Shown here piece by piece: positions 21,047-33,091 of a DNA stretch of 64,000 nucleotides (the stretch's first letter is position 1; the number at the start of each line of letters is the position of its first letter). A program made the translations under genes and the position numbers. Location: assembly GCA_947169045.1 (NCBI GenBank), contig CAMVOC010000001.1, positions 62,001 through 126,000 of the forward strand. The letters are read 5' to 3'. Source of the DNA: an uncultured bacterium. Its GTDB lineage: Bacteria; Patescibacteriota; Gracilibacteria; Absconditabacterales; Absconditicoccaceae. Below the pieces are notes generated by a model, which was given only the letters and a program-made list of their open reading frames with translations, was not told where the DNA came from and searched no databases.

Positions 21047-23686
21047 ATGAAGAAATTACTCACTTTTTCACTTGTATCTTTCTCTTTTCTCCTCGCTGGT
21101 TGCCAAGAACCGGTTTCCACCAGTATTACCCTAGACTCCACACCACAAGCTCGCACAGGAGGGGAATACCAATACACATTCCAAATGCAACAACCCGACC
21201 TAGCAGATTCTACCAATCGAGAAGCAATGATTTCAGGAGTTAAGGAAGCACGAACTCTCGATTACAAAATCACCGAAGACGAAGTAAACTCAATCAAAGA
21301 ATACTGTACCTACGAAGAAGCTACCCCATGAATAGCGACAAACCACGGTTCACGACAAGAAATACCACGTGATAAACTCGTCGCAGGAAATACCTTTACA
21401 CTCACTGGAGAACGAGACTCTTATGGAGGATTACTCACATGATTGACAGCAGAAGAAAAAAATCAGATTTCCGAAAGAGGATGGACAATTGTTCCACTCG
21501 AAAGACTCAATAACTATCGACTACAGGACTACGATCCAGAAGTAGGAGAATACCCAGCATACAACAGTGAAGAACGAGTTAATGTTACAGATTATATTGC
21601 AGGATCAGAGCTCCCAAGCGAAAGATACGCTTTCAATAGTCCGCTGATCACAGAAGATCTATTGCTCCATATCTATCACAAACTATTTTCCAATTCACTA
21701 AAATATTACGAGGAACAAGTTGCCAGACCAACTCTCGAAAAATTAGCATCAAAACTCTCATCTCAATATGCTAATCTCGCTCAAAAAGAGCAAAACGCTG
21801 AACTCAAAGAAATTTACGATTTCCTAGCAGCATATCGAACAGTTCCACAAATTTTCCTCATTCCAGAGGAGACACTCCGCCAAGAAATCAATAAAAATTT
21901 CGAATCATACGAAACCGACCTTACCGACGAACAAATCAAAGATCTTATCACAACAAGAGCCAACGAACTCACAAAAAACCTTTTCCCAACATACCAAAAT
22001 CTCATCCCAAAAGTAGTCGATCAAATCCTCAAAGCAGAGGAGGACAGAGCACTAGATTCTTTTATGATGGCACTTGGAAGAGACTTTTTCAAACAATCCG
22101 ATATTGAAATCCAGCAAGACTACACTCAATTTCAACCTCGCTCACATTACAATGATTCTTCTCTCCTAAAAACGTACTTCCTCGCAACCAAATGGCTCAT
22201 GAGGGAGAAATTCTATTTCAATTCTCCAGAACTAACAAAAGCCGCAATGTTGATGGCATCAACCATCTCCGAATCCGATCTCAAAGAATTTAACGAGCTC
22301 TCAAACCAGATAAAAAATCTGATCGGTCAAGACGACGACCTTACACTCCAAGAAATGAGAGATTTCTTAAAAACGAAAAAATTGACCACTGCAAAAAGCA
22401 TTTTAGACCTCCAAAATTTTGATGAAATTCTAACGGAAATCTCAGCGTTACATCCTCAACGTATTGCTTCTACACATTACAAAACTCCAGATTGCTTCGA
22501 ATGTATCGCAGAAGACGAGGCAAAACAGTTACTCGACGGTTTCGTATTCTTCGGAGAGAAATTCACACTAGATAGCTTCATCTTTGACCAAATGACTGCG
22601 GGTTCAGCAGAGGAAGAATTTACAAGTAAACCAAATCTCCAAACCGCATTTATCGTCCCTGACATCCTCGCAAAATCAGACCTTGCTCACCAGTTTGTAC
22701 AACTCCGGATGGAGCAAAAATCCAAACTCAATCCTCCAAAGATTTTCGAGGGATCAGAATTCAGTCAAATTTCCAGTTACGACAAGCATAAATCAGAGAC
22801 TCAAGACATCATAGCTAATCTCACAACTTCTACACCAAATATCATCGACAATCTCTATCACAAACGACTCTCACTCATTGAAAAACTCCTAGCATCACCA
22901 TTAGAGAACGCGCCATATTTCAGACTTGATCCTCTATATCAGATAAAAAGCCTGATTACCTACATGGGATCTTACACTGAGCTCAAACACGATACCTTAT
23001 TGTACGTAAAACAAGCATATGCAGAAATGGGTGCAGGAGGAGACGATGCATGTACCATTTACGTCGATCCACCAGCATTACCTGTACCAAAAGGATACAT
23101 CGAAGCCGAACCAGACTTCTTAGATCAATTGATTCTTCTCGTAGATCAGACAATTCCTTATTTTAAAGGAACCTACTCAGAAGCTCAATATCTCGAATTC
23201 TCAAAAGCATTAAAAAAGCTGAAAGAAATAGCGATACATCAGATACACAACGAAACAATTTCAGACGAAGACTTTGAATGGATGAGAACCGAATTAATAG
23301 ATCAGCTCGAACAAATCGTAATACCAATCAAAACCTTCGGATCTGTAAGTCAAAAAGAAACAAGAGGAGCTATCATCGCAGATATCTTCACCAGTGAACA
23401 AGATGGACCACTGTACGAAGCAGTTGGTCGTCCAGCTCTGATGATATTGAACGTTTCAGATACCAATGGGACAAGAACCGTTCTCGGTCCTATCTTCACG
23501 CACTACGAATTCTACGCATCTGATGAAATCATCCAAGACGCAAAAGGTGGTCGTTACACCGATCAAGACCGACAAACTCAATTATTCAATGAAGAATTCA
23601 GAGAATACGCAAATCCAAAACCAATTCCCAACCGCAGTAACAAAGGATTGGATATCGCGAGCCAAGAATTAATGAGGCTTAACTAA
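21047..23686 (+). CDS. DUF3160-like lipoprotein
   Basis: Lipobox LLAGC; RYAFNSPLITEDLLLHIYHKLFSNSLKYYEE; two in-frame TGA near the N-terminus. Confidence 0.75.
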
Positions 23687-23713
23687 TTTATCACTTACCA
23701 ATAATCACGTAGT

Positions 23714-25390
23714 ATGACACGAGCAGAACTTGCAAATCTATTATTTCCACAGATTACAACAACCATACCAGAACTTCTTACAAAATACCCACATCGCCCT
23801 CAACCCGTCTGCGATCGTATTGCACCAAGTCCAACTGGATATTTTCACTTTGGAAATCTCTATACCGCAATCCTCAACTGGAAATTCGCCCAACAAAATC
23901 ACGGAGTCTTTTATCTTCGCGTAGAAGATACTGATCAAGCTAGAAAAATCGACGACGCCGTAGATGTAGTAATCAATGCACTCAAAAAATTCGGGATTTC
24001 CATCGACGAAGGTCCCATTGGAGAAAATAACACTGAAATAGGGGAATATGGACCATACTTTCAATCCTCAAGGAAAGAAATTTACCTCACCTTCATCAAA
24101 CACCTCATCACAGAAGGCCTTGCTTACCCTTGCTGGATGACTCCAGAAGAATTAGACCAAATTAGGACCAATCAAACAGAAAAAAAGCTGATTCCTGGAA
24201 TCTACGGAGAATTCTCCAAATATCGTGCCTATACTCCCGACCAATTAGCACAGAAATACCACGAAGAAAACGATACCTTTGCCGTAATCAGATTTCGCTC
24301 TCCAGGAAATCTTACCAATAAAATCACCTTCTCAGACGCCATCAGAGGTGAAATTTCAATGATTGACAACTACAACGACATCGTAATTCTCAAAGGAGAT
24401 GGCCTTCCAACCTATCATCTTGCTCACATCGTGGATGATACACTGATGAGAACTTCTCACGTGATGAGGGGAGAGGAGCGACTCACGAGTGTTCCTTTGC
24501 ATCTTCAGCTTTTTAAAGCTTTTGATCTTACGCCTCCTATTTATGCACATCTTGCTCCCATTTGCAAACTTGATCAAGGAAAGAAAAGAAAGCTGAGCAA
24601 ACGTCATGATCCAGAGGCAAACGTCGCTTTTTTCTTCGAAAAAGGATATTCAACTCAAGGACTCATCGAATATATTATGACGCTCGCTGATTCAAATTTT
24701 GAAGATCGAAGGAAAGACCACTCTGAAGAAGATTTGAATAAATTTCACTTTGACCTCGCAAAGATAAGCACATCTTGACCACTTTTTGACCAGCAAAAAC
24801 TTAATCGAATTAATAATTCCTATCTTTCCAAAATTCCAACAGAAGAACTTTACCAACAAGTACTGGAACGAGCTACCACTTACCAGCCAGAATACGCAAA
24901 ATTGCTCATCGAGCAACCAGATTATGCTAAATCTGCTATCAATATCGAGCGTTTCACTGAAAAAGACCCTAAAAGATACACCACCTATGCAGACGTCATG
25001 CATCAAACTTTACTGTTTTTTGACGCTCCTTTTGCAGAGGAAAATGCAGAGCACACCCAAAGGGAAAATTTCGCCTCAATCTCACAGATTGAAATCTATC
25101 AACAACATACAGAGGCCGTCAACGCCTTTCTCGACGATTATCTCGAACAATTCAACCTCGAAACCGATACGCTCACTCGATTTGAACAGCTCAAAAAAAT
25201 CTGACAAGCACACGGCTTCGCTCCCAACAACGCAGAATTTAAAACGGGGAATTACAAAGGAAAAGCAGGGGATTTAGCCATGATTTTGAGAATCCTACTC
25301 CTCAAAGCCAAACAGACTCCAGACCTGTTCAGCGTCATGAAAGTAATGGGAAAAGAAAGAGTAAAACAAAGGATTCTCGCCTGAAAATAG
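23714..25390 (+). CDS. gltX: Glutamyl-tRNA synthetase
   Basis: DRIAPSPTGYFHFGNLYTAILNW, YLRVEDTDQARK, KKRKLSKRHDPEANV (KMSKS variant). Confidence 0.92.
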
Positions 25391-25416
25391 GGAAAGAATC
25401 CCTCGTTATATACCAT

Positions 25417-25441
25417 GCCTCCTCAATAGGAGGCAGTTTTT
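25417..25441 (+). terminator. Rho-independent terminator of gltX
   Basis: GCCTCC-TCAATA-GGAGGC then T-rich tail. Confidence 0.75.
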
Positions 25442-25453
25442 CTTGTTAAAAAA

Positions 25454-25480
25454 TTGACAAATCAATATTTTTTGTATAAA
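25454..25480 (+). promoter_or_regulatory. Promoter
   Basis: TTGACA-N15-TATAAA ahead of the ATG at 25513. Confidence 0.55.
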
Positions 25481-25512
25481 TTATATGTAATTTATTTTTT
25501 TATTGAGAAAAA

Positions 25513-26790
25513 ATGGAAATACTAAGAAAAGAATCTCTTACTAAAAAAACAGATCTTGAGAAAAAAAACGCTGAAATATTACAAATCAAAGAACAAACAA
25601 AAAAAGAATTAGCGTCTTTACAAAAAGAAATCAAAAAATGAATTGAACCATCTATTATAAAAGGACCAGAAAAAATGGCAAATGGTAAAATTCTATTTGA
25701 TTACAAAAAAGATAATCAAACACGAGAGATGATAACAGAAAAATCTTGAAATACGTACAAAGTAAGAATTAAAAAAGACATTAATGGGGAATGGTATACA
25801 CAAAAATTCTGAGAAAAAGAAACTTTTGATTTTTCTGCAACAGATAAAGACGATTTCAACATCAAATTATGAGATGCATTGGATAAAGTCATCTGAAAAA
25901 ATAGAGATAAATTACCAAAAACTGGAGGTAAGGTATATGAATTACTGAAAAACTGAAGCACTCAAAAAAAAGAACAAAAAAAGACTCTCGAAACCAAAAA
26001 CACACCAAAAATAGAGAATACTACGAAAGAAAAACAGAGAGAAAAAGCTGAAACTCAAAATATGCCAAAATGATTAGAAAAAGATCATGGGACATATATT
26101 TATACCGTACAAAAATGAGATAGCGAATCTAAAATTAAAGCAAAATTAAAGAAATACGCCCCACTCAGCTACTTAAAAGATACATCAAACGGTATTGACT
26201 GATATAATTTCAATACCATCCCTGACAAAAAGTTATTACCTTGACTAAAAATAGCTATCCCCAAGAAAAATTCTGAAAGAATAAAAAAAACAGCAGATTT
26301 TAAAAAATCTCAAAAAGCAGCATTAGATGAGATGAAACACAACTCCATCTATTGAAATAAGATAAAAAATTTACTCAAAAAATATTCAGAAGACCATATA
26401 ATAAACGTAATGACAGCATACGCCATAAGCGAAACCAGTCCAAAAGGATCAGACAAAGTCTGAAAATTTGCTCTTTTCCGTTATGAAAAAGCACATCAAT
26501 GTCCTTCTTATGGATATCACCATATATTATACAAAGACGCAGGTTTAACCGCATTTAAAAAAGCATGAATATCTATCGGACAAAGTTGTAATCCTAAAGA
26601 ATCATGAAAATTGTTCCTAGCCTTCTGTATTGAAAAAGTAAAAAAAGCTCAAAAAGAAGAAAATAAAGATTTTACAAAGTTTTTTAATATGAAAGACACC
26701 AATCGATGTGCAAGACGATATAATTGAGTAGACGTTAAAAATTATTCTACAAAACTAAAAGCTAACTTCAACGAAGCAAAAAACAGCTAA
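25513..26790 (+). CDS. LysM-domain protein with C-terminal domain of unknown (possibly wall-active) function; very TGA-rich
   Basis: YTVQK[G]DS...LLP[G]LKIAIPKK LysM signature; about 15 in-frame TGA; one frame to TAA. Confidence 0.65.
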
Positions 26791-26827
26791 TCAAGTAAAA
26801 TTTATCCACAACCTTCTCAAATAAACA

Positions 26828-27769
26828 ATGGAAATACAAAGAGATCTAGAAATTCTGGAAATTGAAATCCAAGAATTACACAAACTCAAACAAGAAATCA
26901 AATCCGCTCACAAACCAGAAAAAGAGAAAAAACAGAAAGAAAAAGCTGATAAGAGCAAAGAAAACCTTCAAAAGCTGATAAAAGAGCAAGAAAAGCCAAT
27001 CATCAACTGAAATACGAAAAAACCTGAAATCTCAATCACATTCGATGATGGATATGGACAAGAAAACATTACCACCATCCTAGAAAAACTAAAAAAAAAC
27101 TGAGTAAAAGCGACATTCTTCGTTTTATGAGAGTGTATCCGCAAATCTAAAGAGCTATGGAAACAAGCGATTGAGGATGGACACCAAATCTGTTGCCATA
27201 CCTACAGTCACGCCTATCTCTACGAAGAAACTGATAAAAAAGAAAATACAAAAAAAACCACTACAGAATTATTTAAAGGACACGGAATAAAGCCTAAAAA
27301 CCGCAAATGACTAATTGCATCACGAGAAATCAATGTAAAAAGACTCTTAGGACAAGAGTATTACAATACCATTAAAAAGAAGAATCCTAAAGCTCCTGAA
27401 ATAATAGATTCTGCAACCTTATTAGAGACAGAGATTTTAATGCGAGAAAAAGAAGTAAAACTAGCCCTAGGAGAAAAATATCTTGTAAAAATGAAGCAAA
27501 ATCACCCATTTTTCCGCTTCCCAGGAGGATGTTGAGCCACAAGAAAGGAAAATATTAAAGTACTAAAAAAATATGGATATCTTTCCATCGGACGAAATGG
27601 GGAACCAGTGAAAGATAAAGAGAAAGATAAACAGATTTCCAATTGAGATATCATATTATTCCATTTTAATCAAGAGAACATCAAAATATTAGATTCCTAT
27701 CTTTCAAAAATCAAAGAATCATGAAAAACATCTAAAGTAATATCTGAAATCATCGCTCCAGAAGCATAA
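26828..27769 (+). CDS. Polysaccharide deacetylase (NodB homology domain)
   Basis: ISITFDDGYGQENI, KN[G]VKATFFVL[G]ECIR, GHQICCHTYSHAYL, FFRFPGGC. Confidence 0.8.
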
Positions 27770-27813
27770 TATTTCTTATTTAATAATAACATAGCAAAAA
27801 ACTTTTCAAAAAT

Positions 27814-27841
27814 TTGACAAATCAAAAAAAAAACGTACAAT
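27814..27841 (+). promoter_or_regulatory. Promoter
   Basis: TTGACA-N16-TACAAT. Confidence 0.6.
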
Positions 27842-27876
27842 AAGAATGTTAATTTTTATTCTTTAACCACAAAAAG

Positions 27877-28968
27877 ATGGCAGAAACAGAATTAAATTTC
27901 TTTAAAAGCACCAAAACAGAAGCGAAAGAAGCAGAAGAGACAAAAATACCTCAAGAGACTAAAGAGGAGGTAGAAGAACTAACACCGAAAGCAACGTTTG
28001 AAAGTTTAGGAAAAGGTCTAAATAAAATGGAAGCCGAGATAGCAAGAATACGTTTGAAGCAGTTAGGAGCAGAAGATCTAGCTAAAAAATATATAAAAGA
28101 GAAAAGTGAAAAATTAAAGAATCTACCTGAGGATGAGAGAATAAAAGCTTCATATAAAAATTATGAAATAATACGTAGAGCAGAAGAAGAGACCGGTTAT
28201 GAGCCATGGTATCATGATATATTTGAGGAAAAAACCAAAGAAATAGAAGGTCCTTTTTTCGAAGATATGGTAACACTCAAAATTAATATCGAAGGAGGAG
28301 CTCAGGCTAACGCTCTAGCCAGTGGAGATCCTCGTAACTTCGCCGATGAAATATATAGAAATCTGTATTCAAGAGATACATTTGATGTACAAAAGTGGAG
28401 CGATTATGACGCAACCAAAATATTATCAGGCCTATATTGAGAAGGGAAAGCAGCTGCAGAGATTAAACCAAACCGAGCAAAGGATAAAGCAGGGTTTGAA
28501 GGATACTTATGGGGTAAATACAATGACGCAGTAACAGGAGGTATGAGATTCGGAGCAGGAGGAAAAATAAATTACATGTTTGGGAAAAGTGGTAAAAACA
28601 CGTTAAGCGTATGATCAGAATACACAATCTTTGATTTTCATGGAGATAGTGTATTAAAAAGTAAATTCCCAGTATTCTCAGAACTCAAATTTCAATACGA
28701 CAAAGATAAACAATTGATAACAAATATTACTGCATTTCTAGGTGAGAACCCAGCACTAATGGCGACAGAGCAACGAAAGGGACAACTTAAACGACTACCT
28801 GAAGGTGTTTGTCTCAATGTATTAATGGGAGCATTACACGCAAGTCCAGAAGCATTTAATCAAATACTCAATGAAGAGATGAAGATGGATAAAGAAAAGA
28901 GTAACTGGTCCATGATATTAAGATGTGGAATCTCTTACGATCGAAATTCTAAACCGGAGAAAAAATAA
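27877..28968 (+). CDS. Hypothetical protein
   Basis: One frame through TGA; followed by a terminator. Confidence 0.65.
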
Positions 28969-28993
28969 CACTTTCCAAATAACTCAACAAAGA

Positions 28994-29026
28994 AAAACAA
29001 CTCTACACCCACGGAGTTGTTTTTTT
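28994..29026 (+). terminator. Rho-independent terminator
   Basis: AAAAACAACTC-tacacccacg-GAGTTGTTTTTTT. Confidence 0.8.
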
Positions 29027-29030
29027 CCTC

Positions 29031-29058
29031 TTGAAAACTCTCCTAAAATCTCTATACT
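29031..29058 (+). promoter_or_regulatory. Promoter of the rpmA leader/operon
   Basis: TTGAAA-N16-TATACT. Confidence 0.65.
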
Positions 29059-29083
29059 TCAGCTTAGTACTCTTTGATACAAA

Positions 29084-29160
29084 AGGGGAAAATCACTGAT
29101 CATAAGGACTCTTTCGGGCTGTCAACCGCAAGAGAAGACCTTAACGGTCAATTTTCACCT
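29084..29160 (+). ncRNA. Structured 5' leader RNA candidate upstream of rpmA
   Basis: AGGGGAAAAT / ATTTTCACCT closing helix enclosing two hairpins (CTCTTtCGG..CCGcAAGAG and GACC-ttaac-GGTC). Confidence 0.45.
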
Positions 29161-29213
29161 AGAATCTAACATTTAGAATCTAGTATCTTTAGCCTTTTAT
29201 TTTTCACCTTACA

Positions 29214-29678
29214 ATGGCACACAAGAAAGCCGCCGGAGCGGCGAAAAACCTCAGAGACTCACAACCAAAATATCGTGGAGTCAAAATTTTCGGAGGACAA
29301 CCAGCAACCAAAGGAAATATCATTGTTAGACAAAATGGATCTAAATATGAATGCGGACAAAATACGTATCTCGCAGCCGATTTCACTATTCACGCTGCTG
29401 CAGATGGAATCGTTCACTTCAAAAAGAAGAACTTCAAAAGATTCGACGGAAGGACATATCTCAAAACCGTAGTTGAAGTGCTAACAGCTACTACAGCTAA
29501 AGCAAAAAAGGGAGAAAAAGCTGAATCCGCAAGTAAGACAAAAGCAGCACCAAAAACTACCGAAAAAAAACCAGCTACCAAGAAAGCTCCAGTAAAAAAA
29601 TCCGAAGAAAGCGCAGAAAAGAAAGCTCCTGCGAAAAAGACTACGAAAAAAGAAGCTACGGAAGCTACAGCAGAATAA
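29214..29678 (+). CDS. rpmA: 50S ribosomal protein bL27 with Lys/Ala/Thr-rich C-terminal extension
   Basis: MAHKKAAGAAKNLRDSQPKYRGVKIFGGQPATKGNIIVRQNGSKYECGQN. Confidence 0.93.
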   Translation: MAHKKAAGAAKNLRDSQPKYRGVKIFGGQPATKGNIIVRQNGSKYECGQNTYLAADFTIHAAADGIVHFKKKNFKRFDGRTYLKTVVEVLTATTAKAKKGEKAESASKTKAAPKTTEKKPATKKAPVKKSEESAEKKAPAKKTTKKEATEATAE

Positions 29679-29725
29679 GTACCAAGGATTTTCTCTAATA
29701 TTTTTTATCTTTTATCTCTATCATC

Positions 29726-29956
29726 ATGAATATCAGTCCAAGAAATAAAATCTCCAAGATGAAGACTCACAGGAGACACTCCACTTGGAAAACTATTAAC
29801 CTCAAGAGACTCACAAACACGTATCAAACCACAAAATGTAAAAATTGTGGAGCAAACAAGCTCACACACAGAGTTTGTCCAGTTTGCGGATACTACAACG
29901 GGAAACAAGTAATTACGATCAAATCAAAATCCAAAGAAAATATCGTAGAAGCGTAA
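29726..29956 (+). CDS. rpmF: 50S ribosomal protein bL32
   Basis: [20 protein letters not shown]..., [25 protein letters not shown]. Confidence 0.9.
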   Translation: MNISPRNKISKMKTHRRHSTWKTINLKRLTNTYQTTKCKNCGANKLTHRVCPVCGYYNGKQVITIKSKSKENIVEA

Positions 29957-29961
29957 AACAA

Positions 29962-32160
29962 TTAGTCATGAATACGATACCGCATCAAATCGTCCAGAAT
30001 CCCTTGTGACTGTGCTCATCTAATATTTCGTACTAACATACGATCAAGATGTAACTTCTGAGCATAGCACATCAAGAGAAAATTATAGCCTCCAATAATG
30101 ATTTTGCGAGGCTGTTTTTTTGCTTTAAAAATATTTTTTCCAGCCCCTCAAGTAATATTTTCAACCAAAAGCTCATATTCAGTAGCGAATCTCAATTTTT
30201 GCACCAATTCAAACAGCTTTTTACTTTCTTCTTTAATCGTAGAAATCACAAAAATAGACTGTGCACCCTGAGAAATCAATTCTCACAATTTCTCTTCAAA
30301 ACTACCAAAACTCGTCACATGTTGCAAAAAAGAAGCAGCCATCTCCTTATGCTCAGTTCAAATCTCATGTTCACACAATAACGAATACTTTGCTTCATGA
30401 TTAGATAAAAATACCACATGATTATGCACAAAAATCTCCTTAAACTCTTCCCAATTCGTAAACTTGGCCTCTTCAGAAAATAAGAAATAAAAATCTGAAT
30501 TTCCACCTTGTCCATAAACCTTTCTCGTAATCTTTGCTACAGTCTCAGTAATCTCCAAAAAATGTTCCACCTGCTTCCAAATAGTGAGAAAATCCTGCTC
30601 AGAAAGCGTCAGTTTCAATCATGCAGCAAATTCCTTAAATTTTGGCAAAAGCTTATTAGTTTGATAAAAATCTAGATTCCCCACGATAGGATTGATAATC
30701 AACTCATCTTCCGCCCTTCACAAAAACAGCTTTTTCGTCTCTGTCCATAGTACTCCCAAAAAAACAGAAAAAAATGCATCAAACTCTTTCAAACTAGCAT
30801 AGGAAGCTTCAAATCCAGCACCCCCATACTTATACAACATCATATCCAAAAAATTTTGCAGATAATACAAATCACATACCCTAGAAAGATACGCATTGTA
30901 ATTCTTATATCGCCATTCAACATCAAAAAAGACCACATCATAATCCGCATATGCATGAGCCTCTTTTTCTAAAATCGCATATAATCCATGATGAGTCGTT
31001 AACACAACCGGATAATTAATAACCTGCCTTTCATCTTTAATCAAATTATACACCAAATAATCTCCCTTACTATTCAAATCAAGTACTCCATATCACCAAA
31101 ATAAATGCGTCGCATATTTCAGCAAAAAATACAATTCAAACTGATTAAACGTCTCTTTCTGCTGAAACTGTTGAAATTTTTCCCCAGAGATAGTCTGTTC
31201 CTCCCTAGCAAATCCAATATTCTTAATCCCCAAATCAAAAAGTACATTTTTTGCAATATCCAACTTCGGCTTATTAGAAAAAACCAATAAAATCTTTTTA
31301 TTAAAAAGTAAAGAAAGCAGAAGCTTTTTAAAGTCCAGATTTCCGACATAGTACCTATGCAAATGAGCGCATTTCTTCAAATCTATAGCATACGGGAACT
31401 CCATCAAAGACGTATTAGTCGGAGCAATCTTTTTCAAAGAAGGTAAAGAATTTCCTGCTTCCAATCTTTCATGAGACGATTTCCTTTCATTTCAAATAGC
31501 AAGGAGCTGCGTCAGTACCACTTCTTTGCTCTTTGTAAAAAACACTTCCAATGCGGGATATTTTTCCCTCAATTGCCCAACAAATTCAATCAAATAGCAA
31601 AACAAAGCCATCGTACTCTTCGTGTCATACAATGCCTCATGATAACGCTCTACGACTTCCTCATCGGTATCTTCCTTTGATAATCAAAATTTCCCCATCT
31701 GCTGAAGAAATAAAGGTTTTTCGCTCAAATGTCCAACCAAAATCTCCAAAGCATAACTCGGAGGATATGGGATCAACGCCTGAGCAAACACAAAAGTATC
31801 AAAAATCCCAGCATACTGCACCTCAGGCAACACCATCTTCAGAAAAGCTAAATCAAAATTGACATTATGACCAATAATAATCGTTTCAGGAGTAAAAAAA
31901 TGCTGAATTTTCTCCGCAATTTCCAAAATCGTTGGTGCAAATACCAATTCAGCAGTCTTAATTTGAGTCAAAAAACTGACAATATTTTTAAGTTCTTTAA
32001 TATTTTTATCAGGTCTAATCAGACTTTCAAACTGATCAATAATTTCTCCCTGAGCATTAAGCTCCACAATCCCAATTTGAATAGGGGAGTCCTTTTTCAT
32101 ATCAAGACCTGTCGTCTCGAAATCAATACCTACATACCTAAAGTTTGGATTTAAACGCAT
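29962..32160 (-). CDS. DnaQ-family 3'-5' exonuclease fused to a degenerate DinG-helicase-like region
   Basis: YVGIDFETTGLDMKKDSPIQIGIVE, IIGHNVNFDLAFL, HEALYDTKSTMALF; same frame through several TGA to TAA at 29962. Confidence 0.7.
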
Positions 32161-32203
32161 AACAAATCTCCGTTAAAGGAGTAAAAGAAGAATATTTTAA
32201 TCA

Positions 32204-33091
32204 TTAAAAAAGTCACAATTGTTGAGGTTTCTCCGCTTCTTTCTTCATCTCAGATAAGGTCTTTTTCAGCGAAGAAAAATGATAACGGTCACCTAATACC
32301 TCCATCCATAATGCCAAATCAAGCCCAAATGCAAAATTTTCCAGCTTTTTATCACTCATATCAATCTTTGCCAACTCAATCAAACGCTTAGACTGAAAAG
32401 CATCTTCCTTCCCCGCTTCCAAAATATTTCTAACAGAAACAGAAATCTGAGACAACTGTTCATACATATGTTCAATCGAACCATATTCTTGAACCAAAGT
32501 TAACGCTTTCTTTTCTCCAATTCCCATAACCCCTTTCACATTATCAGCCGAATCCCCAAGTAAGGCAAGATAATCAACAATCAACGCCGGCTCAAACCCA
32601 TAATCTCTCAAAAAATCAGCTTTTTTATAAGGAATCTCTTTATCTGGAGAAACAACATACACACGATCATCCAACAACTGCTTTAAATCTTTATCTCCCG
32701 TAAACAACTGAAATACCACATCTTCATGCTCCTTAAAACGCCAAATCACATTTGCTAAGACATCATCAGCCTCATATCACGGCATAATCAAAGAGGGGAT
32801 TCATAGCTCCTGAACAATAGTTTGAATCAAAGGAATTTGATCTTTAAAATCATCTTCCATTTTCTTCCTTGTCGCCTTATATTCTGGAAACATCTCATGA
32901 CGAAACGTCTTTACCGGTCAATCCCAAGCAATCATAAAAAAATCTGGCTTTTGAACTACACGTTTGAGCATCATACGAAGAAACCCATAGACTGCATTAA
33001 CATTTTTTCCTGCGTCATTTCTCATTTCGGGAAATGCATAATAAGCCCTGTAAAGAAAGGCAAATCAATCAATCAAGAAAAATTGCTTCAT
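32204..33091 (-). CDS. Stand-alone 5'-3' exonuclease (PolI N-terminal domain-like)
   Basis: LID[G]FAFLYRAYYAF, AWD[G]PVKTFRHEMFPEYKATR, MP[G]YEADDVLA, LLGDSADNVKGVMGIGEKKAL. Confidence 0.88.

Noticed and set aside
25513-28968. Prophage or phage lysis module
   Set aside because: LysM and deacetylase genes have individual promoters and no capsid, terminase, portal, integrase or att-like repeats nearby.
29084-29160. SRP 4.5S RNA or a known riboswitch in the rpmA leader
   Set aside because: No SRP tetraloop/GGAAGCAGCC-type signature and no riboswitch core I recognise; kept only as an uncharacterised structured leader.
32204-33091. TGA as Trp (table 4) or selenocysteine
   Set aside because: TGG-Trp and TGA occur side by side (AW-D-[TGA]-PV) and TGA sits at Gly positions of many unrelated families; no SECIS-like context was sought or needed.
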